DNA of 61,405 nt, taken from contig JAGRGU010000010.1 in assembly GCA_020445335.1 (NCBI GenBank), positions 1-61,405 of the forward strand, given 5' to 3'. Both the position numbers and the translations under genes were made by a program. This DNA is from Gammaproteobacteria bacterium (GTDB taxonomy: Bacteria > Pseudomonadota > Gammaproteobacteria > Chromatiales > Chromatiaceae). The notes under the pieces are model-generated. The model was given only the letters and a program-made list of their open reading frames with translations, made no database searches and was not told the origin of the DNA. The number at the start of each line of letters is the position of its first letter. Position 1 is the stretch's first letter. Positions 46,336 to 57,234 of this stretch are shown here, piece by piece.

Positions 46336-47550
46336 TCAGTGCGCAGCCCACTGCACCGCTTTCAGGTCCACCCCTTCCTTGAACATGTCCCAGAGCGGCG
46401 AAAGTTCGCGCAGCCGCTCCACCTGGGTACGCACCAGATCGATCACGTAGTCGACCTCCTCCTGCGTGGTAAAGCGGCCGATCGAAAAACGTATGGAGCT
46501 GTGCGCGAGTTCGTCTTCGCGGCCGAGTGCGCGCAGCACGTAGCTCGGCTCGAGACTGGCCGAGGTGCAGGCGGAGCCCGAGGAGACGGCGATATCCTTC
46601 AGCGCCATGATCAGCGATTCGCCCTCGACGAAAGCAAAGCTGACGTTCAGGTTGCCCGGTACGCGCTGCTCCAGATCGCCGTTGAGATAGACCTCCTCCA
46701 TACCCTTGAGGCCGTTCCAGAGGCGATTGCGCAGCGCCATGGTGCGTTCGTTGTCCTTGCTCATCTCTTCGCGGGCGAGGCGAAACGCCTCCCCCATGCC
46801 GACGATCTGGTGGGTGGCCAGCGTGCCCGAGCGCATGCCGCGCTCGTGGCCGCCGCCGTGGATCATCGCCTCGAGCCTGACACGCGGTTTGCGCCGCACG
46901 TAGAGTGCTCCGATCCCCTTGGGACCGTAGATCTTGTGCGCGCAGACCGACATCAGATCGACCTTCATCGTCTCCATGTCGATCGGGATCTTGCCCGCGC
47001 TCTGCGCCGCGTCCACGTGCAGCAGGATCTTGCGCTCCCGGGTCAGTTCGCCGATGGCGGCAATATCCTGTACCACACCGATCTCGTTGTTGACGTGCAT
47101 GATCGAAACCAGGATGGTGTCGTCACGCAGCGCGGCTTCCAGCTTGGCCAGATCGATCAGGCCGCTGGGCTCCGGATCCAGATAGGTGACTTCGAAGCCG
47201 TCCCGTTCGAGATGGCGACAGGTATCGAGCACCGCCTTGTGTTCGGTCTTGCAGGTGACGATGTGCTTGCCGCGCTTGTGGTAGAACCGTGCCACACCCT
47301 CAATCGCCAGATTGTCCGACTCGGTGGCGCCGGAGGTCCAGACGATCTCCTTGGGGTCCGCGTTGAGCAGCGCCGCAACCTGCCTGCGCGCCTCCTCCAC
47401 CGCATCGTCCGCATCCCAGCCGAACTGGTGGGAGCGCGAGGCGGGATTGCCGAACTTGCCGTCCGGGGTCAGATAGCTGCACATCAACTCGGCAACCCGG
47501 GGGTCTACCGGCGTGGTGGCCGAATAGTCCATGTAAATGGGTAGTTTCAT
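46336..47550 (-). CDS. iscS: Cysteine desulfurase IscS
   Basis: 404 residues, PLP-dependent. PLP Lys in [12 protein letters not shown], substrate region [13 protein letters not shown] and the mobile catalytic Cys in [14 protein letters not shown]. It removes sulfur from L-cysteine as persulfide for Fe-S clusters, thio-tRNA and cofactors. The cysteine supplier cysE is encoded just upstream of iscR. It is 58 bases downstream of iscR. Confidence 0.97.
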   Translation of the reverse strand: MKLPIYMDYSATTPVDPRVAELMCSYLTPDGKFGNPASRSHQFGWDADDAVEEARRQVAALLNADPKEIVWTSGATESDNLAIEGVARFYHKRGKHIVTCKTEHKAVLDTCRHLERDGFEVTYLDPEPSGLIDLAKLEAALRDDTILVSIMHVNNEIGVVQDIAAIGELTRERKILLHVDAAQSAGKIPIDMETMKVDLMSVCAHKIYGPKGIGALYVRRKPRVRLEAMIHGGGHERGMRSGTLATHQIVGMGEAFRLAREEMSKDNERTMALRNRLWNGLKGMEEVYLNGDLEQRVPGNLNVSFAFVEGESLIMALKDIAVSSGSACTSASLEPSYVLRALGREDELAHSSIRFSIGRFTTQEEVDYVIDLVRTQVERLRELSPLWDMFKEGVDLKAVQWAAH

Positions 47551-47608
47551 CGTTACTCCGGCAAATACGATCTTTCCAAAGGTAAAGTTATCAACCGGCG
47601 CGCCCGGT

Positions 47609-48094
47609 TCAGGCCCGCGCGGACGACCCCAGCGACCCCAGCTTCACTTCCGGGCTCTGCATCTCGTCCTGCCTTTCGGCAACCTGCTGCACACCCCGCT
47701 GGGACATCAGGTCGTGCAGGCTTATCTGCGTCAGATACTCGTGAATACGGTCGCTCAGATCGTGCCAGAGATCGTGCGTCAGGCAGCGCTCGTTGCCCTG
47801 GCAGTTGTGGCTGCCGCCGCAACGGGTGGTATCGACCGACTCGTCAACAGCGGAGATCACCTCCGCGACGTGGATCTTCTCGACGCTGCGCGCCAGCACA
47901 TAACCGCCGCCGGGACCGCGAATACTGCGCACCAGCGTATTCTTGCGCAGACGTGAGAAGAGCTGCTCCAGATAGGAGAGCGATATACCCTGCCGCTCGG
48001 CGATATCCGCCAGCGTGGTCGGCCCGCTCCCGTCGTGCAGGGCGAGATCGAGCATCGCTGTGACGGCATACCTGCCCTTGGTCGTTAATCTCAC
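47609..48094 (-). CDS. iscR: Fe-S responsive regulator IscR
   Basis: 161 residues, Rrf2 family. Winged helix-turn-helix at the N-terminus ([20 protein letters not shown]) and three cluster cysteines in [13 protein letters not shown]. With its [2Fe-2S] cluster it represses the isc operon; apo-IscR acts on other promoters. A 25-bp type 1 IscR site overlaps its own promoter (48133-48157), giving the expected feedback loop. Confidence 0.97.
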   Translation of the reverse strand: MRLTTKGRYAVTAMLDLALHDGSGPTTLADIAERQGISLSYLEQLFSRLRKNTLVRSIRGPGGGYVLARSVEKIHVAEVISAVDESVDTTRCGGSHNCQGNERCLTHDLWHDLSDRIHEYLTQISLHDLMSQRGVQQVAERQDEMQSPEVKLGSLGSSARA

Positions 48095-48124
48095 TAAGAC
48101 TGCTCCCGCGTTTAATTGCCGGGA

Positions 48125-48157
48125 ACTATATAATACCTGACTGTTTTAATCAAGTAT
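48125..48157 (-). promoter_or_regulatory. isc promoter with type 1 IscR operator
   Basis: On the minus strand: -35 TTGATT (48148-48153), 17-base spacer and -10 TATAGT (48125-48130). The IscR operator spans 48133-48157; its arms ATACCTGACT and AATCAAGTAT with a GTTTT centre match the published type 1 consensus at 24 of 25 positions, as I read it. The operator covers the -35 and the spacer, so bound IscR would block polymerase. Its last base is also part of the cysE stop codon. Confidence 0.85.
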
Positions 48158-48978
48158 TATTCTGTCGCCTTGACCTGCTCCCGCGACAGCGGCTCATCGT
48201 CGGCAGAATGAATGCGCAACAGCTCTTCGGCGGTGGAGGCGATCTCGCAAGACTCGAGCGGCGGCAATTCAAGCTCCGGCTGCTCCTCGCTCAACTTGCG
48301 CAGGCTCTGGCACATCAACTCCATGCGCTGATCCATGACATGAATATGATCCAGCATGCAGTTGATCGCATGGGCCACCGGGTCGGGCGCATCGCTGGTC
48401 ACGCCGTAAGCGTCGAAGCCCATCTTCTGCGCGATACGTTCGCGGTGGGCTTCGCCATTCCCGGAGCGCGGCTCCACCATACGCCCGGGCACGCCGATCA
48501 CCGTGGTCCCCGGCGGTACCGGCTTGACCACGACCGCGTTGGAGCCGATTCGTGCGCCACTGCCGATCTCTATCGGCCCCAACACTTTTGCACCGGCCCC
48601 GACCACCACGTCATCCGCCAGCGTCGGATGTCGCTTGCCTTTCTGCCAGCTGGTGCCGCCAAGCGTCACGCCGTGATAGAGCGTGCATCGGTCGCCGATC
48701 ACCGCTGTTTCGCCGATCACCACACCCATGCCGTGGTCGATGAAAAAGCGCCGGCCGATAGTGGCGCCGGGATGGATCTCGATCCCCGTCAACCAACGCG
48801 CCAGCGTCGACAGCACTCGCGCCAGCCAGCAGAGCCGAGCGTTCCAGAGCCAATGGCTGAGGCGGTGGAAGAGCAGCGCGTGCAGGCCGGGATAGGTGGT
48901 CAATACCTCGAACGCGTTACGCGCGGCCGGATCGCGTTCGAAAACGGAATCGATATCCTCTCGCAGACGCGCAAACAT
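48157..48978 (-). CDS. cysE: Serine O-acetyltransferase
   Basis: 273 residues. A helical N-terminal domain and a left-handed beta-helix of hexapeptide repeats ([17 protein letters not shown], given in part; [35 protein letters not shown]). It makes O-acetylserine from serine and acetyl-CoA, the first committed step of cysteine synthesis. As in several gammaproteobacteria a cysE copy precedes iscR, linking cysteine supply to IscS demand. The C-terminal tail (to residue 273) is longer than the catalytic core and may reflect the EpsC-like form. Confidence 0.94.
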   Translation of the reverse strand: MFARLREDIDSVFERDPAARNAFEVLTTYPGLHALLFHRLSHWLWNARLCWLARVLSTLARWLTGIEIHPGATIGRRFFIDHGMGVVIGETAVIGDRCTLYHGVTLGGTSWQKGKRHPTLADDVVVGAGAKVLGPIEIGSGARIGSNAVVVKPVPPGTTVIGVPGRMVEPRSGNGEAHRERIAQKMGFDAYGVTSDAPDPVAHAINCMLDHIHVMDQRMELMCQSLRKLSEEQPELELPPLESCEIASTAEELLRIHSADDEPLSREQVKATE

Positions 48979-49074
48979 CTCTGGAACCCGGCTTAATGGA
49001 AATAACTGACCATTCTACTCCATTACTCCCGCCAGTTCCCATGTTTGAATTGTGTATTTACGGCGACCACCCGC

Positions 49075-49806
49075 TTACTGGCGGCGCATCGACTTGCGCC
49101 CCTGCGCGGCGCTGAGAATACCGCGCAGGATGTTGATCTCCTCCTGGTCCGGTCGCGCCCGCATGAACAGGCGCCGCAGGCGTCGCTGCAGCTTGTCCGA
49201 CTGCTGCGGATCGGCAAACCTGATATCCAGCATCGCCTGCTGCAGATGGTGAAAAAAACCCTCCAACGCCTCCGCCGGCGCCGGCTGACGGACGGGGGAT
49301 TCGGCAGGCTCCATCCGTTCCAGAGCCGCCATGTGCAGTTCGTAACCGATGACCTGCACCGCCTGTGAGAGATTCAGTGAGGAGTAGTCGGGGTTGGCGG
49401 GTATATGCACCAGATAGTGGCAACGATCGAGTTCGCTGTTGGAGAGCCCGGAGCTTTCACGGCCGAAGAGCACCGCCACCTCGCCACCGCCGGAGACCTC
49501 GTCCAGCAGCCGAGCGGCGCAGCGGCGGGGATCGACCTGCGGCCAGCCGATGCTGCGCAGCCGGGCGCTGGATCCCACCACCAACGAGCATCCCTCCAGC
49601 GCCTGATCGAGCGAGTCACCGACCCGCGCGCTGGCCAGAAGATCGTCGGCACCGGAAGCACGCGCGGTCGCTTCCGCGCTCGGAAAGATTTTCGGCGCGA
49701 CCAGCACCAGCCGCTGCAGGCACATGTTTTTCATCGCCCGCGCAACAGCACCGATATTGCCGGGGTGGGTGGTTCCGATCAGTACGATGCGAATTCTGCT
49801 CAGCAT
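49075..49806 (-). CDS. trmJ: tRNA (cytidine/uridine-32-2'-O)-methyltransferase TrmJ
   Basis: 243 residues, SPOUT class. IRIVLIGTTHPGNIGAVARAMKNM at the N-terminus, then LFGRESSGLSNSELDRC and YSSLNLSQAVQVIGYEL form the knotted SAM site. It methylates the ribose at position 32 of several tRNAs. Its C-terminal extension of about 70 residues is usual in the bacterial enzyme. Neighbourhood (suhB-trmJ-cysE-isc) is the standard one; the gene is divergent from suhB. Confidence 0.94.
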   Translation of the reverse strand: MLSRIRIVLIGTTHPGNIGAVARAMKNMCLQRLVLVAPKIFPSAEATARASGADDLLASARVGDSLDQALEGCSLVVGSSARLRSIGWPQVDPRRCAARLLDEVSGGGEVAVLFGRESSGLSNSELDRCHYLVHIPANPDYSSLNLSQAVQVIGYELHMAALERMEPAESPVRQPAPAEALEGFFHHLQQAMLDIRFADPQQSDKLQRRLRRLFMRARPDQEEINILRGILSAAQGRKSMRRQ

Positions 49807-50011
49807 TTTCTTCAGCGCCAGCGTCTTGCCGCCGGACGACCCGGCCGAGCGGGAATTCTAAAGGCATGGCGGTGGAAAAGTAAGCTTGCGGCCGCCCCAC
49901 AAACGCGCAGACGCCATCATTTTCAGCGGGTATAATAGATGGCCGCGCAGCAGTCACCGCGCGACTTTGGAAACCTGCCCCATTCGGCCACTGACCCAAG
50001 CTCCCAGATTC

Positions 50012-50812
50012 ATGCATCCGACGATCAATATTGCGATTCGCGCCGCGCGCAGCGCCGGCGGCATTCTGCTCCGCTACTTCGACCGGGTCGACAGCCTCAA
50101 GGTCGACCGCAAGGGGATGAATGACTTCGTCTCCGATGTCGACCGGGCCGCCGAACAGGTGATCGTCGAAGCCCTGCGCAAAACCTATCCCGACCATGCG
50201 ATTTTCGCGGAAGAGAGCGGTCGCCAGGGTGGCGACAGCGAGTTCGAGTGGGTCATAGATCCGCTCGACGGCACCACCAACTACCTGCACGGCTTTCCGC
50301 AGTTCTCAATCTCCATCGCGCTGAAGCACAACGGCGTGTTGGAGCACGGATTGGTCTACGATCCGTTGCGCGACGAAATGTTCACCGCCAGCCGCGGCGA
50401 GGGCGCACTGCTGAACGATCGCCGCATCCGCGTCACCAATCGCAAGGGCTTCGAGGGTGCACTGGTGGGCACCGGCTTCCCCTACCGTGAGCAGCGGCAT
50501 CTCGACACCTATCTGGCCATGTTCAAACGCATGGTCCAGGAGACCGCCGGCGTGCGCCGGCCGGGGTCCGCCGCACTCGACCTCGCCTATGTCGCTGCCG
50601 GTCGCATCGACGGTTTCTGGGAACTGGGGCTGTCGCAGTGGGACATCGCCGCCGGCGCGCTGCTGGTCAAAGAGGCTGGTGGGGTGGTCACCGACATCGG
50701 CGGCGGCGAGCGCTACCTGGAGAGCGGAAACATCATCGCCGGCGGGATCAAGATCCAGAATCTGATGCGCAAGGAGTTTCAATCCCAGCTCACCGACCAT
50801 TTGCGCTACTGA
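50012..50812 (+). CDS. suhB: Inositol-1-monophosphatase SuhB
   Basis: 266 residues. Metal and catalytic motifs: EESG, DPLDGTTNYLHGFP (about 85-98) and WDIAAGALLVKEAGG. Hydrolyses inositol monophosphate in vitro; in enterobacteria it also joins the rRNA antitermination complex. ATG 50012 (MHPTINIAIRAAR) matches family starts. The 200-base divergent region to trmJ contains GTATAATAG near 49929-49937, a good -10 for suhB. Confidence 0.95.
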   Translation: MHPTINIAIRAARSAGGILLRYFDRVDSLKVDRKGMNDFVSDVDRAAEQVIVEALRKTYPDHAIFAEESGRQGGDSEFEWVIDPLDGTTNYLHGFPQFSISIALKHNGVLEHGLVYDPLRDEMFTASRGEGALLNDRRIRVTNRKGFEGALVGTGFPYREQRHLDTYLAMFKRMVQETAGVRRPGSAALDLAYVAAGRIDGFWELGLSQWDIAAGALLVKEAGGVVTDIGGGERYLESGNIIAGGIKIQNLMRKEFQSQLTDHLRY

Positions 50813-50919
50813 TCACAAATCGGCGCCGCGCCGCCTCAAGATTGCCCCCCCACGACCGCTAATCGGTCTGAATCCCGGGGGCGCTCTGTTCCGGGAAATG
50901 ATGCAGAGGTTCCTGGAAT

Positions 50920-51165
50920 ATGCGGAATAACAACGACAAACCGATTCAGGTCAGCGATCGCGCTCTGGAGATGGTGATGCGCGACGTGCTCGACGGCATG
51001 CTGGAACTTTCGCTCGACTCCGCTTTCCGCTCGGACTATTCGGATTTCGAGATCGTCGAGATCTACTCCGACCGGGATGGAAATCGGGTTACGCCAACGC
51101 AAACACCATCGATGAACAAAGCCGAAGTCCTTCCTTTCCCTCAGCTCCGCAAAGCCGCGTGCTGA
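50920..51165 (+). CDS. Hypothetical small acidic protein, 81 residues
   Basis: No membrane helix or signal. An N-terminal helix (DRALEMVMRDVLDGMLEL) is followed by an acidic, aromatic stretch (SDYSDFEIVEIYSDRDG) and a disordered tail. GAGG is 11 bases before the ATG. Not recognised. It ends six bases before the convergent secF stop, so its size is tightly bounded. Confidence 0.5.
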   Translation: MRNNNDKPIQVSDRALEMVMRDVLDGMLELSLDSAFRSDYSDFEIVEIYSDRDGNRVTPTQTPSMNKAEVLPFPQLRKAAC

Positions 51166-51171
51166 AACGTC

Positions 51172-52119
51172 CTACACCTGACTGCCATCGCTGGCGATAT
51201 CGGCACCCTCTTTCTTCTCCGGCAGCAGGTCGCTCCTGCTGATCCCGAGCATCAGCACAGCGCTGCTGGCGACATAGATCGACGAATAGGTACCGACCAC
51301 AACGCCGATGATCAGCGCCAGTGCGAATCCGTGGATGATTTCACCGCCGAACACGAACAGTGACAGCAGCACCAGCAGCGTGGTAAGCGACGTCACCAGC
51401 GTACGCGCCAAGGTCTGATTCAGCGAGGCGTTGATGATCGATTCCGCGTCGCCCTTGCGAATCTTGCGGAAGTTCTCGCGGATACGATCGTAGACGACGA
51501 TGGTATCGTTCAACGAGTAGCCGATAACCGCCAGCACCGCTGCCAGCACCGGCAGGTCGAACTCCACCTGAAACACGGCGAAGATGCCGATGGTGATCAG
51601 CACGTCGTGCACCAGCGCGATTATCGAGCCCAGCGCGAAGCGATACTCGAAGCGCAGCGCGACATAGATCAGGATACCGATCAACGCATAGAGCATCGCC
51701 AGTCCGCCATCCTCGGTCAGTTCGTCGCCAACCTGCGGGCCGACGAACTCCACACGGCGCAGCTGGGCGCTGCCATCGACAGCAGCGTTCAGCTCGCTGA
51801 AAGCGCGGTTGCTCAGCGCCGCCTCGTCGCCGTCGGCGCTTGCCGCCAGGCGCACCAGTACATCCTTGGTGGTGCCGAAATGCTGCACCGTGACGTCCTC
51901 GAATCCGGCCGCGGCGAGAACCGAGCGAACCTGCGACAGCTCGACCGCCTTCTGGTAGCCCACTTCAACCAATGTGCCGCCGGTGAAGTCGATACCAAGA
52001 TTCATGCCGCGTAAAATCACTGCCACGATCGACACCAGAATCAGCGCGACAGAAACCGTCATCGCCAGCTTGCGCCTGGCCATGAAATCGATGTTCAGGG
52101 GGGATTTCAGGATCCGCAT
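51172..52119 (-). CDS. secF: Protein translocase subunit SecF
   Basis: 315 residues, six membrane helices. LGIDFTGGTLVEVGYQKAV, the first periplasmic domain signature; VGDELTEDGGLAMLYALIGILIYVALRFE and VIGYSLNDTIVVYDRIRENFR, the RND-type core. It works with SecD and YajC to pull secreted proteins out of SecYEG with proton-motive force. It starts 24 bases after the secD stop. Confidence 0.96.
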   Translation of the reverse strand: MRILKSPLNIDFMARRKLAMTVSVALILVSIVAVILRGMNLGIDFTGGTLVEVGYQKAVELSQVRSVLAAAGFEDVTVQHFGTTKDVLVRLAASADGDEAALSNRAFSELNAAVDGSAQLRRVEFVGPQVGDELTEDGGLAMLYALIGILIYVALRFEYRFALGSIIALVHDVLITIGIFAVFQVEFDLPVLAAVLAVIGYSLNDTIVVYDRIRENFRKIRKGDAESIINASLNQTLARTLVTSLTTLLVLLSLFVFGGEIIHGFALALIIGVVVGTYSSIYVASSAVLMLGISRSDLLPEKKEGADIASDGSQV

Positions 52120-52143
52120 CAGAGTCTCTCTATCCGTTTGAAA

Positions 52144-53997
52144 TCAGATCGCCAGCTTCTCCAGCCTGCGTCCGCCGTAGATCAGGTTGATCACCGCGCG
52201 CGTACCGAGAATGGCCGTGAACATTGAGGTGAGAATGCCGATGAAGAGCGTCACCGCAAAGCCTTTGATCGGTCCGGTACCGAACGAGAAGAGCACCACA
52301 GCGGCGATCAAGGTGGTGATATTGGCATCGACGATGGTCGACAACGCTTTCTCGTAACCGGCATGGATGCTTGCCTGTGGCGTGTTGCCCAGTTTGATCT
52401 CCTCGCGGATGCGCTCGAAGATCAGCACGTTGGCATCGACGGCCATGCCCACGGTGAGCACGATACCGGCGATACCCGGCAGCGTCAGCGTCGCCTGCAG
52501 CATCGACAGCACGGCGACGATCAGCACCAGGTTGAGCACCAGCGCCAGGTCGGCCACAAGCCCGAAGACACGGTAGTAGACCGCCATGAAGACTATCACC
52601 AGCAACAGACCGATCATCACCGAGCGAAAACCCATGTCGATGTTGTCCTGCCCCAGCGAGGGACCGATGGTACGCTCTTCGATGATATCGATCGGCGCAG
52701 CGAGCGCGCCGGCGCGCAGCAGTAGCGCCAGATCGTGCGCCTCCCCCGGGCTGTCCAGACCGGTGGTCTGAAAACGGCTGCCGAAGGGCTCGAGAATGTT
52801 GGCGACGCTGATCACCTCTTCCACCGGCGTCTTGCGCACGATCTTCTTGCCGTCCACCAGCTTGGTCTCGGTGCGGGTCTCGATGAACACCACCGCCATC
52901 GGCCGCCCGACGTTCTCGAACGTGATGTTGCGCATACGGCGTGCGCCCGGGCCGTCGAGACTGACGAACACGGCCGGTTGGTTGCTGCGCTGATCGAAGC
53001 CCGAAGAGGCATCGGTGATCTGGTTACCGGTGACGATGACCCGCTTCTTCAGCAGAATGGGTTCGCCGTCTCGCGTACGGTAGAGCTTGGATCCAACCGG
53101 CACCCGGCCATCAAGCGCGTCCTGAACGCTGTTCTCGGTATCCTGCAGCCGGTACTCGAGCGTGGCCGTCGCCCCGAGCAGCTCTTTCAACTTGGCCGGA
53201 TCCTGCGCGCCAGGCAGCTGCACCACGATGCGGCGGTCCCCCTGCTGCTGGATGATCGGCTCGGAGACACCCAATGCATTGACACGGTTGCGCAGCGTGG
53301 TGATGTTCTGGTCGAGCGCAAACTTACGGGTCGCCTGCTGCTCACTCCTCGACATACGCGCCTCGAGCAGGTAAGCGCCCTCCGCGTCGACCGATTCGAG
53401 CAGCAGGTTACGGAACTGGCTCTCGATCACCTCGACCGCGCGGTCGCGCGTTGCGGCATCCTTGAATTTGATCACCACCGCATCATCCTTCTGCGTCAGC
53501 GTGGTATAGCGAAGCTTGCTCTCGCGCATTTCGGTACGGATATCGCCCGAATAGCGCTCCAGGGCCTGGTTGACCGCTGCCTCCATGTCGACGTCGATCA
53601 GCACATGGATACCGCCGCGGAGGTCCAGACCGAGGTACATCGGCAACGCGTTGAGTGAGCGCAGCCAGCCCGGCACGTCGGTCGACAGCGTCAGCGCGGC
53701 GGTATAGTCACCGCCCAGAAGCGTCTCCAGCGAGTCCTTGGCCAGCAGTTGGGTCCCGGGATCCGCGAAGCGGAGCAGCAGTTTGCCGCTCTCCAGCTCC
53801 ATCGATTTGATCGCCACTCCGGCCTCGGCCAGCGCCGCACGGACGCGCTGTTCGGTCTGCTCATCGACCTGCGCCCGCCGACTGCCGCTTATTTCAAGCG
53901 CCGGATCCTGGTCGAACAAATTGGGCAACGCATAGAGCAGGCCGATCAGAACGACAGCGGCGACCAGCAGATTTTTCCATAAAGGGTATCGGTTCAT
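52144..53997 (-). CDS. secD: Protein translocase subunit SecD
   Basis: 617 residues. TM1 (KNLLVAAVVLIGLLYALPN), a large periplasmic P1 domain with LGLDLRGGIHVLIDVD and NRVNALGVSEPIIQQQG, then five helices with MAVDANVLIFERIREEIK, the conserved proton-relay region. Partner of SecF in protein export. The order yajC-secD-secF is conserved. Confidence 0.97.
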   Translation of the reverse strand: MNRYPLWKNLLVAAVVLIGLLYALPNLFDQDPALEISGSRRAQVDEQTEQRVRAALAEAGVAIKSMELESGKLLLRFADPGTQLLAKDSLETLLGGDYTAALTLSTDVPGWLRSLNALPMYLGLDLRGGIHVLIDVDMEAAVNQALERYSGDIRTEMRESKLRYTTLTQKDDAVVIKFKDAATRDRAVEVIESQFRNLLLESVDAEGAYLLEARMSRSEQQATRKFALDQNITTLRNRVNALGVSEPIIQQQGDRRIVVQLPGAQDPAKLKELLGATATLEYRLQDTENSVQDALDGRVPVGSKLYRTRDGEPILLKKRVIVTGNQITDASSGFDQRSNQPAVFVSLDGPGARRMRNITFENVGRPMAVVFIETRTETKLVDGKKIVRKTPVEEVISVANILEPFGSRFQTTGLDSPGEAHDLALLLRAGALAAPIDIIEERTIGPSLGQDNIDMGFRSVMIGLLLVIVFMAVYYRVFGLVADLALVLNLVLIVAVLSMLQATLTLPGIAGIVLTVGMAVDANVLIFERIREEIKLGNTPQASIHAGYEKALSTIVDANITTLIAAVVLFSFGTGPIKGFAVTLFIGILTSMFTAILGTRAVINLIYGGRRLEKLAI

Positions 53998-54112
53998 CGG
54001 TCTACGAAATTATTGGGGTTGCGCGAATTCCTGCGCCTGCCTCGGATGCTCCGCCTCGGCAGGCCTTTCCGCTTCTCCGCGGTGGCTGGAGTGACTCTTG
54101 CGGAGCCAGCGG

Positions 54113-54445
54113 CTAGAGCTCTTTAAGCGTTCCTTTCGGCATGACCGCCGCGACCGCGGTGCGGCGAAACTTGACCTCGGTCCCTTCGGCGATCTCGACC
54201 TTGACGAAGTTTTCGCCGAGATCGGTAATCTTGCCCATAAGGCCGCCCTCGGTCTGGACTTCATCCCCCTTGGATAGCGATTCGACCAGTTTCTTATGCT
54301 CTTTCTGCCGCTTCATCTGCGGCCGAATCATCAGGAAATAGAGCATGATAATCAGTCCGATGGGGAGGATCAGCCCTTCCAGACCGGGTCCTGCAGATGC
54401 CCCGCCGGCCGCCTGGGCCATTGCGTCAGATACGAAAAAACTCAT
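54113..54445 (-). CDS. yajC: Preprotein translocase subunit YajC
   Basis: 110 residues: one membrane helix (ILPIGLIIMLYFLMIRPQMKR, positions about 27-46) followed by the cytoplasmic KGDEVQTEGGLMGKITDLG and FVKVEIAEGTEVKF. Accessory subunit of SecDF. The 115 bases before secD contain a GCCTGCC / GGCAGGC stem that may be a processing or attenuation hairpin. Confidence 0.95.
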   Translation of the reverse strand: MSFFVSDAMAQAAGGASAGPGLEGLILPIGLIIMLYFLMIRPQMKRQKEHKKLVESLSKGDEVQTEGGLMGKITDLGENFVKVEIAEGTEVKFRRTAVAAVMPKGTLKEL

Positions 54446-54574
54446 GGTGTCTCACCTTAGGATGAAATGTTGCGGGAGCGCGGATATCTGAACCCCCAGC
54501 CGATTCAAGCGCCGCATTATGACACAGATACGCGAGCTTCAAAATTATCGATGTCGCGGCATACGCCGCGTCGC

Positions 54575-55744
<1,170 letters not shown>

Positions 55745-55750
55745 GACCAT

Positions 55751-55833
55751 GTACTAAGATGTTTTAGTACATACTCCTCCATCCTCCTTTGGTGGATTTT
55801 ATGCGCGGCGTCCTCTTGTCGCGCATTTTTTTT
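55751..55833 (+). ncRNA. Candidate trans-acting sRNA with anti-Shine-Dalgarno motifs
   Basis: About 83 bases between tgt and queA but on the opposite strand. Order: 5' hairpin with arms GTACTAA / TTAGTAC (extends to nine pairs at 55749-55772), an open C/U-rich stretch with two TCCTCC copies (55775-55780 and 55782-55787), then a terminator with arms ATGCGCG / CGCGCAT and eight T. A third TCCTC sits in the terminator loop. TCCTCC is complementary to GGAGGA, so the RNA could mask ribosome sites. On the minus strand the A-run precedes the stem, so the terminator works only for plus-strand RNA. No homologue name is known to me. Confidence 0.5.
55801..55833 (+). terminator. Rho-independent terminator (plus strand)
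   Basis: ATGCGCG (55801-55807) pairs with CGCGCAT (55820-55826), loop of 12, followed by a run of eight T (55826-55833). There is no plus-strand gene upstream for over 4 kb, so it must end a non-coding or antisense RNA. Confidence 0.75.
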
Positions 55834-55866
55834 GCCTGCCGAAAAGAGACCGGACGAACCTCCCCC

Positions 55867-56889
55867 TCAACGGGTCAGAAACATCGCGTCTCCGTAACTG
55901 AAGAATCGGTAACGTTGCGCGACCGCGTGGCGGTAGGCGGCCATCAGCTGTCGGTATCCGCAGAATGCCGACACCAGCATCAGCAGTGTCGACTCGGGCA
56001 GATGGAAATTGGTCAGCATCGCGTCGACGCAGCGAAATCCATAACCGGGGCGAATGAAGAGCTGCGTCTCGCCCCTGTAGGGTCGCAACTCCCCCGCCGC
56101 AGCCGCGGTTTCGAGACTGCGTACGCTGGTGGTACCGACGGCAACGACGCGCCCTCCCTCAGCACGGGTGCGTGCCACCCGGTCGCATACCGACTGGTCG
56201 ACCTCCAGGTACTCGCTATGCATACGATGGTCGTCGAGATTGTCGACCCGCACCGGCTGGAAAGTGCCTGCGCCTACATGCAGCGTCACATGCGCGCTCG
56301 CCACCCCCTGGCTGGCGAGCTGATCGAGCATCTGCTGGTCGAAATGGAGCCCTGCGGTCGGTGCCGCGACGGCGCCCGGGCGCTTGGCGTAGACTGTCTG
56401 GTAGCGCTCCAGATCCTCTTCCCCGTCGTCGCGGGTGATATAGGGAGGCAGCGGAATATGGCCGTGCGTGCGCATCAGATCGACCAGTTCGAGGCGCTCA
56501 CTGCGCACCTCGAACAGATTCTCCAGACGCGACAACACCTCCAGATCCGCTCCCCCACCGAGCTCGATTATCGTTCCGGGAGGGGGCGCTTTGCTCGCCT
56601 TGAGATGGACCAGCGCGCGGCGGGGATCCAGCAGGCGCTCGATCAGCAGCTCGACCTTGCCGCCGCTGCCGCGCTTCCTGCCATGGAGCCGCGCCGCAAT
56701 CACCCGCGTGTCGTTGAAGACCAGCAGATCGCCCGGCCGCAACAGCTGCGGCAGCTCCGCGAATCGGCGATCACGCAGCGCTCCGCTGCCGCCATCGAGC
56801 TGCAGCAGGCGACTGTCGCGACGCCGGGGCAGCGGATACTGCGCGATCAGTTCAGCGGGGAGGTCGAAATGAAAATCGGAGCGTTGCAT
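55867..56889 (-). CDS. queA: S-adenosylmethionine:tRNA ribosyltransferase-isomerase
   Basis: 340 residues, normal length. Starts [19 protein letters not shown] and contains [43 protein letters not shown] and [17 protein letters not shown], all QueA hallmarks. Transfers and rearranges the ribosyl part of SAM onto preQ1 in tRNA, giving epoxyqueuosine; tgt is next in the same direction. Divergent from tRNA-Leu. Confidence 0.97.
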   Translation of the reverse strand: MQRSDFHFDLPAELIAQYPLPRRRDSRLLQLDGGSGALRDRRFAELPQLLRPGDLLVFNDTRVIAARLHGRKRGSGGKVELLIERLLDPRRALVHLKASKAPPPGTIIELGGGADLEVLSRLENLFEVRSERLELVDLMRTHGHIPLPPYITRDDGEEDLERYQTVYAKRPGAVAAPTAGLHFDQQMLDQLASQGVASAHVTLHVGAGTFQPVRVDNLDDHRMHSEYLEVDQSVCDRVARTRAEGGRVVAVGTTSVRSLETAAAAGELRPYRGETQLFIRPGYGFRCVDAMLTNFHLPESTLLMLVSAFCGYRQLMAAYRHAVAQRYRFFSYGDAMFLTR

Positions 56890-56913
56890 CGGGGCGCGAT
56901 AGTATCACAACGT

Positions 56914-56941
56914 TTGCGCGTTACCGGGAAAAGGCTATACT
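56914..56941 (+). promoter_or_regulatory. Promoter for tRNA-Leu
   Basis: TTGCGC (56914-56919), a 16-base spacer and TATACT (56936-56941), followed by a GC-rich start region (CGGCTCC) typical of stringently controlled stable-RNA promoters. Leader of about 70 bases. Confidence 0.6.
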
Positions 56942-57018
56942 ACGGCTCCTTCGCGGGGCCATATCGACAGCGCCCCGACCGGCCCGAAAAGCCGGCGGTT
57001 TGTCGGCGTCCCGACTTC

Positions 57019-57103
57019 GGCTAGGTGGTGGAACTGGTATACACACAGCACTCAAAATGCTGCGCCCTCGGGCATGCGGGTTCGACTCCCGCCCTAGCTA
57101 CCA
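57019..57103 (+). tRNA. tRNA-Leu(CAA)
   Basis: Class II tRNA with acceptor arms GGCTAGG / CCTAGCT (first pair G-U), anticodon stem CAGCA / TGCTG and loop CTCAAAA, giving anticodon CAA for UUG codons. It has a long variable arm (GCCCTCGGGC), T arm GCGGGTTCGACTCCCGC, discriminator A and encoded CCA at 57101-57103. It is followed by about 130 bases with no recognised feature. Confidence 0.96.
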
Positions 57104-57234
57104 AATCTCCCGCAGGATCACGCCGGCAACAGCGGCACAATACATCACCCCTTGGCGTGAAAACGCGGGCGGCAACGCCAGGGCCTGTGAGAGATGCCCT
57201 CCATCGATGGAGATCCGCGGAGTGTCAGCAGGCC

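Noticed and set aside
55749..55772. TrpR operator (GTACTAG...CTAGTAC-like half-sites)
   Set aside because: Half-sites are two bases too far apart and no tryptophan gene is nearby; the element fits an RNA hairpin better.
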